Source of the DNA: Gymnopilus junonius
Lineage: Eukaryota; Basidiomycota; Agaricomycetes; Agaricales; Galerinaceae
NCBI GenBank assembly: GCA_015501075.1
Contig: JADNYJ010000166.1
Location: forward strand, 20,410 to 84,409
Length of the DNA stretch: 64,000 bases
Direction: 5' to 3'
This document shows positions 61,508-64,000 of this stretch, piece by piece. The notes below the pieces were generated by a model that was given only the letters and a program-made list of their open reading frames with translations, made no database searches and was not told where the DNA came from. Position numbers and translations under genes: made by a program. The stretch's first letter is position 1. The number at the start of each line of letters is the position of its first letter.

Positions 61508-62232
61508 CCCCTCCCTCAAGCGAGGATGTGGGCTTTCCTTAGAGGATCGGGGCTTGAATGACACAAGGGGGGACCCTGGAAGAGGGAGGCCTGCCAGGTA
61601 CGTCAGGAGGACGTGCTCGCGTGAATTCGCGAGCATGTTCTTGCTTTTCTTATTTTCATTCTTCTTACTAACTATTTCTTTCTTTTCTTAGGTCTACGTA
61701 CACTTTAAAGGCGCGTTGGACGTGCGTCCGCCTCCCTCGCCGCAAGCGCGAGCCGGAGGAGGACACCCCACCTCCTGACCATCACCATCCCACCCCCACC
61801 TCCCTCGCATTCAAGAGCGAGCCGAGGTGGGCTTGTTCTCTTCACCTGGGCCACGGGTGCTCACCGCCGCCGCCCCTCCACCTTAGCTGCTTGCGAATGC
61901 GAGCAGCAGGTGGATCCGGAGTGTCTCGTCGTAAGGGACCCCGCCACCTCACCCAGCTCCTTGTTTGGAAGTACGAGTTGAGCTGGTAGGCATGGACCTC
62001 CCCTATGCGCCACCACTGCCTGGATGCTCGACAACGCTGACGCCGATGCCAGCATCCCTTGCCACTCCACCTCCGCCTGCTTGCGAACGCGAGCCGGAGG
62101 TGTTCTCGTCGTTGGCTGTGCATCCACATCACACAGCTCTTCGTACAAGTACGTTGAGCTGGTGTTGTGGTACCGCCTTGGTGCTGCTTGCACCCTCCCC
62201 TTCCTCGTTTCAAGCACGAGTTGAAGGTGTGC
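61508..62232. repeat. Array of nine non-identical hairpins
   Basis: Inverted repeats follow one another at uneven spacing of roughly 30-110 bp. Arms: 61614-61621/61628-61635; 61726-61740/61748-61764; 61795-61807/61817-61831; 61877-61894/61899-61914; 61951-61964/61973-61987; 62068-62084/62089-62102; 62131-62146/62149-62165; 62190-62208/62216-62232; and a weaker one at 61508-61532. Stem sequences differ, with CACCTC, CCAGCTC or ACAGCTC outside. Most close on a CTCG/CGAG core, with CGC/GCG or CGT/ACG at the loop. No frame stays open across it. Confidence 0.75.
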
Positions 62233-62633
62233 AGCCCTGCTGCACGTCCTTGACTGCCGGCCGCTTTCATGCAGGTTGGCGATTGTGTGGGCGATGGCCA
62301 CGACCCACCCACTTCCCTCCTCCCGCAACCTCGTACCCAACGGTACGGCTAGCTGCTGAGCGACGCTCACGCAGCTGCCATATCTAGGCCGTTGTCCGTG
62401 CGACTGGGTGCGGAATCGCGCCACCTTTACGGTGTGCATGCCCACGTCGTGTCATCTCGTCCTCGTCGTTAAAGGGCGTCGGGCTGGCTCGGCCATGGAT
62501 GGACCTGCCCCGTCGCACCTCTCGGCAGCCCAGACTGGGGCTGTTGATATTTTCATTTCCTCATCATGCCTCGGTCGGCTCCTACCTTCCCCACATTCTG
62601 CCTATGTTAGACACTAGCTAGTTTAGCAGTCCC
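62233..62633. other. Spacer after the hairpin array
   Basis: GC-rich DNA with weaker palindromes (for example around 62330-62360). No gene recognised. Confidence 0.4.
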
Positions 62634-63975
62634 ATGTCATGTAGTTACATTCTTTCTATAGAGATACGGCTTTCTTGCTCAAACATTGTGGACAGGCTAT
62701 CGGCACGACGGAAAAAAAACTCGGAGATCAACAAGGAGAGTGCGGATCACATATGGGGATGGTCACCGAACATGGGCTTTTCTTCCTGGCCACACTTTGC
62801 CCATCAATGTATGTCTTCAATAGACCTCTCGCCAGCCGATGTCAGCATCATATTATCTGCACTTTCGACGGCCCCTGGAAGAAGTGTAGGCGAAACAACC
62901 CCATGCTTGGCTTTAGCTTCCAAAATCTACCATGCTCTCAAAGCAGAGCTTGACCCAGGGCCTCTTGGGTCAGGCTGGACCACTACCCCTACGGTTTGGC
63001 AGGCTAGCAGTCAGGTATGCCATATGCCATTCTTTTGCTCAGATGACCATATCTAACGAATACATTACATCTATTAGAACTCAGGCAATGGTGTACCTTC
63101 CGCACCTCATGTCAACGTGGATGAAGACTCTGGGGTTCAGGGTTTGGCCACACCATCTCGTACTTTCAACAGCACCAGAGAACCAGCTGCTTCATGTCTG
63201 GATTGGGCTTCGTCATTCCCTCCCGTGCCCTTCCCACCTGGTCAAGAAACGTCGGATCGAATCTCTCAAGAGGACTACTCCGTGTCTCTCGACTACAGTC
63301 AATACGAGAATGAGCCCGCATGTCATTCTGTGATTCCTCTGGCTCTCAATGACGACACCGTGGACTACGAACTGTTGGGACACAGCTTGCAGGGCTACTC
63401 AAATCACTCCCAAGTATGTCGTCCTCTCAAATCCTCGAGTATCTATAATGAACATTTCCAACTAGGCAGGCCCTTTACAATGTGACATACACATTCCTCA
63501 ATCGCATTCATCGGTTCCACCTACGACCAGTCTCCCAACACCCATGCATACTCCGACGAGAAGCAGACCCCTGATGTCTAACTCTGGGCTACTGGACGCA
63601 AATCCGAGTCAGACACCAGCTGTCCTGACAGCTGTTGTTCGATGGTCCTTCCCTGAAAGGCGGACCATCAACTGTGAGCTTTTCCTGAATGGCCAGCCAG
63701 TCTCACCATCTCTTGCCGATCTTCCTAGTCAGCCTGGGCCACAGGAAGACAACCCAATGGCCTGCGATGTGCCTTCCGACGCCGAAGGATCTGGTGGTGG
63801 GGAGCAAGGTCGTGCAAGCACCGAGGAGATCTATCAATGGCTGGGAATGGCTCCAGGATCCAATAATCACTTTGGAAGGCAGATTGGAGGAAGAGGGCAC
63901 AGCGGAGGTGGTGGCAATGGTGGCGGAGGAGGTCATGGTGGCAGGGGAGGAGGAGAGAGGTGGTGGTGGTGGTAA
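62634..63975 (+). CDS. Partial gene, Ser/Pro-rich protein with Gly-rich tail
   Basis: Three exons join in phase: up to 63014, 63078-63413, and from 63466. Introns are 63 and 52 nt. The chain is Ser/Pro/Asp-rich with no strong domain. It ends in EEIYQWLGMAPGS, then glycine-rich repeats (GGRGHSGGGGNGG). The true start is unclear; 62634 is only the first ATG in the open frame. The frame stops at 63973-63975 inside GGT repeats, but a GTAATG or GTAAGT donor there may splice onward beyond the window. I do not recognise the family. Confidence 0.5.
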
Positions 63976-64000
63976 TGGTGGTGGTAAGTGGTGGTGGTGG
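63896..64000 (+). repeat. GGT-rich repeat at window edge
   Basis: Imperfect GGN/GGT repeats code for the glycine-rich tail and run to the end of the window. Confidence 0.85.

Noticed and set aside
61842..62445. Frames of up to 194 codons on both strands across the hairpin array
   Set aside because: They arise from GC-rich palindromes that are open on both strands; no protein pattern.

Overview
The window is nuclear DNA of a filamentous basidiomycete, most likely an Agaricomycete. Genes are split by short GT-AG introns of about 50-65 nt. The gene content (secreted and F-box proteins, trypsin-fold proteins, FG-GAP proteins, a Plavaka-type transposase) fits that group. No rRNA, tRNA or CRISPR was recognised, and species cannot be named from the sequence alone. 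All gene models were spliced by eye.

Layout, left part (1-31 kb). A small secreted protein-kinase-like gene (1417-2597) is followed by gene debris, a frameshifted trypsin-fold gene (5961-7741) and a complete hAT-type MITE with an 8-bp target duplication (7960-8708). Next come an MFS transporter (9075-11190), a small basic-tailed gene (11464-12381) and an FG-GAP repeat gene with a decayed second copy (12526-16320). A large Ser/Pro-rich acidic gene (18495-21446) and an acyltransferase-3-type membrane protein (22974-24205) follow. A second MFS paralogue lies on the opposite strand (24468-26577), then a C2-domain gene (26884-28486), a mariner-type MITE with TA duplication (28773-29482) and an F-box gene (30156-31250).

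Middle part (33.5-43.7 kb). This is a cluster of one unnamed gene family. Three genes (33512-35131 minus, 37094-38542 plus, 40985-43691 minus) share intron positions and phases, including a 22-nt micro-exon. One copy carries an extra C-terminal module of about 280 residues. A separate broken gene (39538-40556) encodes only that module. This is the best candidate here for an undescribed system.

Right part (44.5-61.1 kb). This is a transposon island: a decayed Agaricomycete-family gene, a truncated Ty3/gypsy element, a Gag-only LTR element inserted in it, a broken Plavaka transposase gene and a 5'-truncated copy of the NuA4 subunit gene EPL1. The decay looks like C-to-T change at CpG. In the two LTR copies every one of the 13 differences I count lies at a CpG-derived site. 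The EPL1 copy and the gypsy element carry TGA stops where CGA is expected.

The end (61.5-64 kb) holds an array of nine different hairpins sharing a CTCG/CGAG core, then a partial gene with a glycine-rich tail running into GGT repeats.
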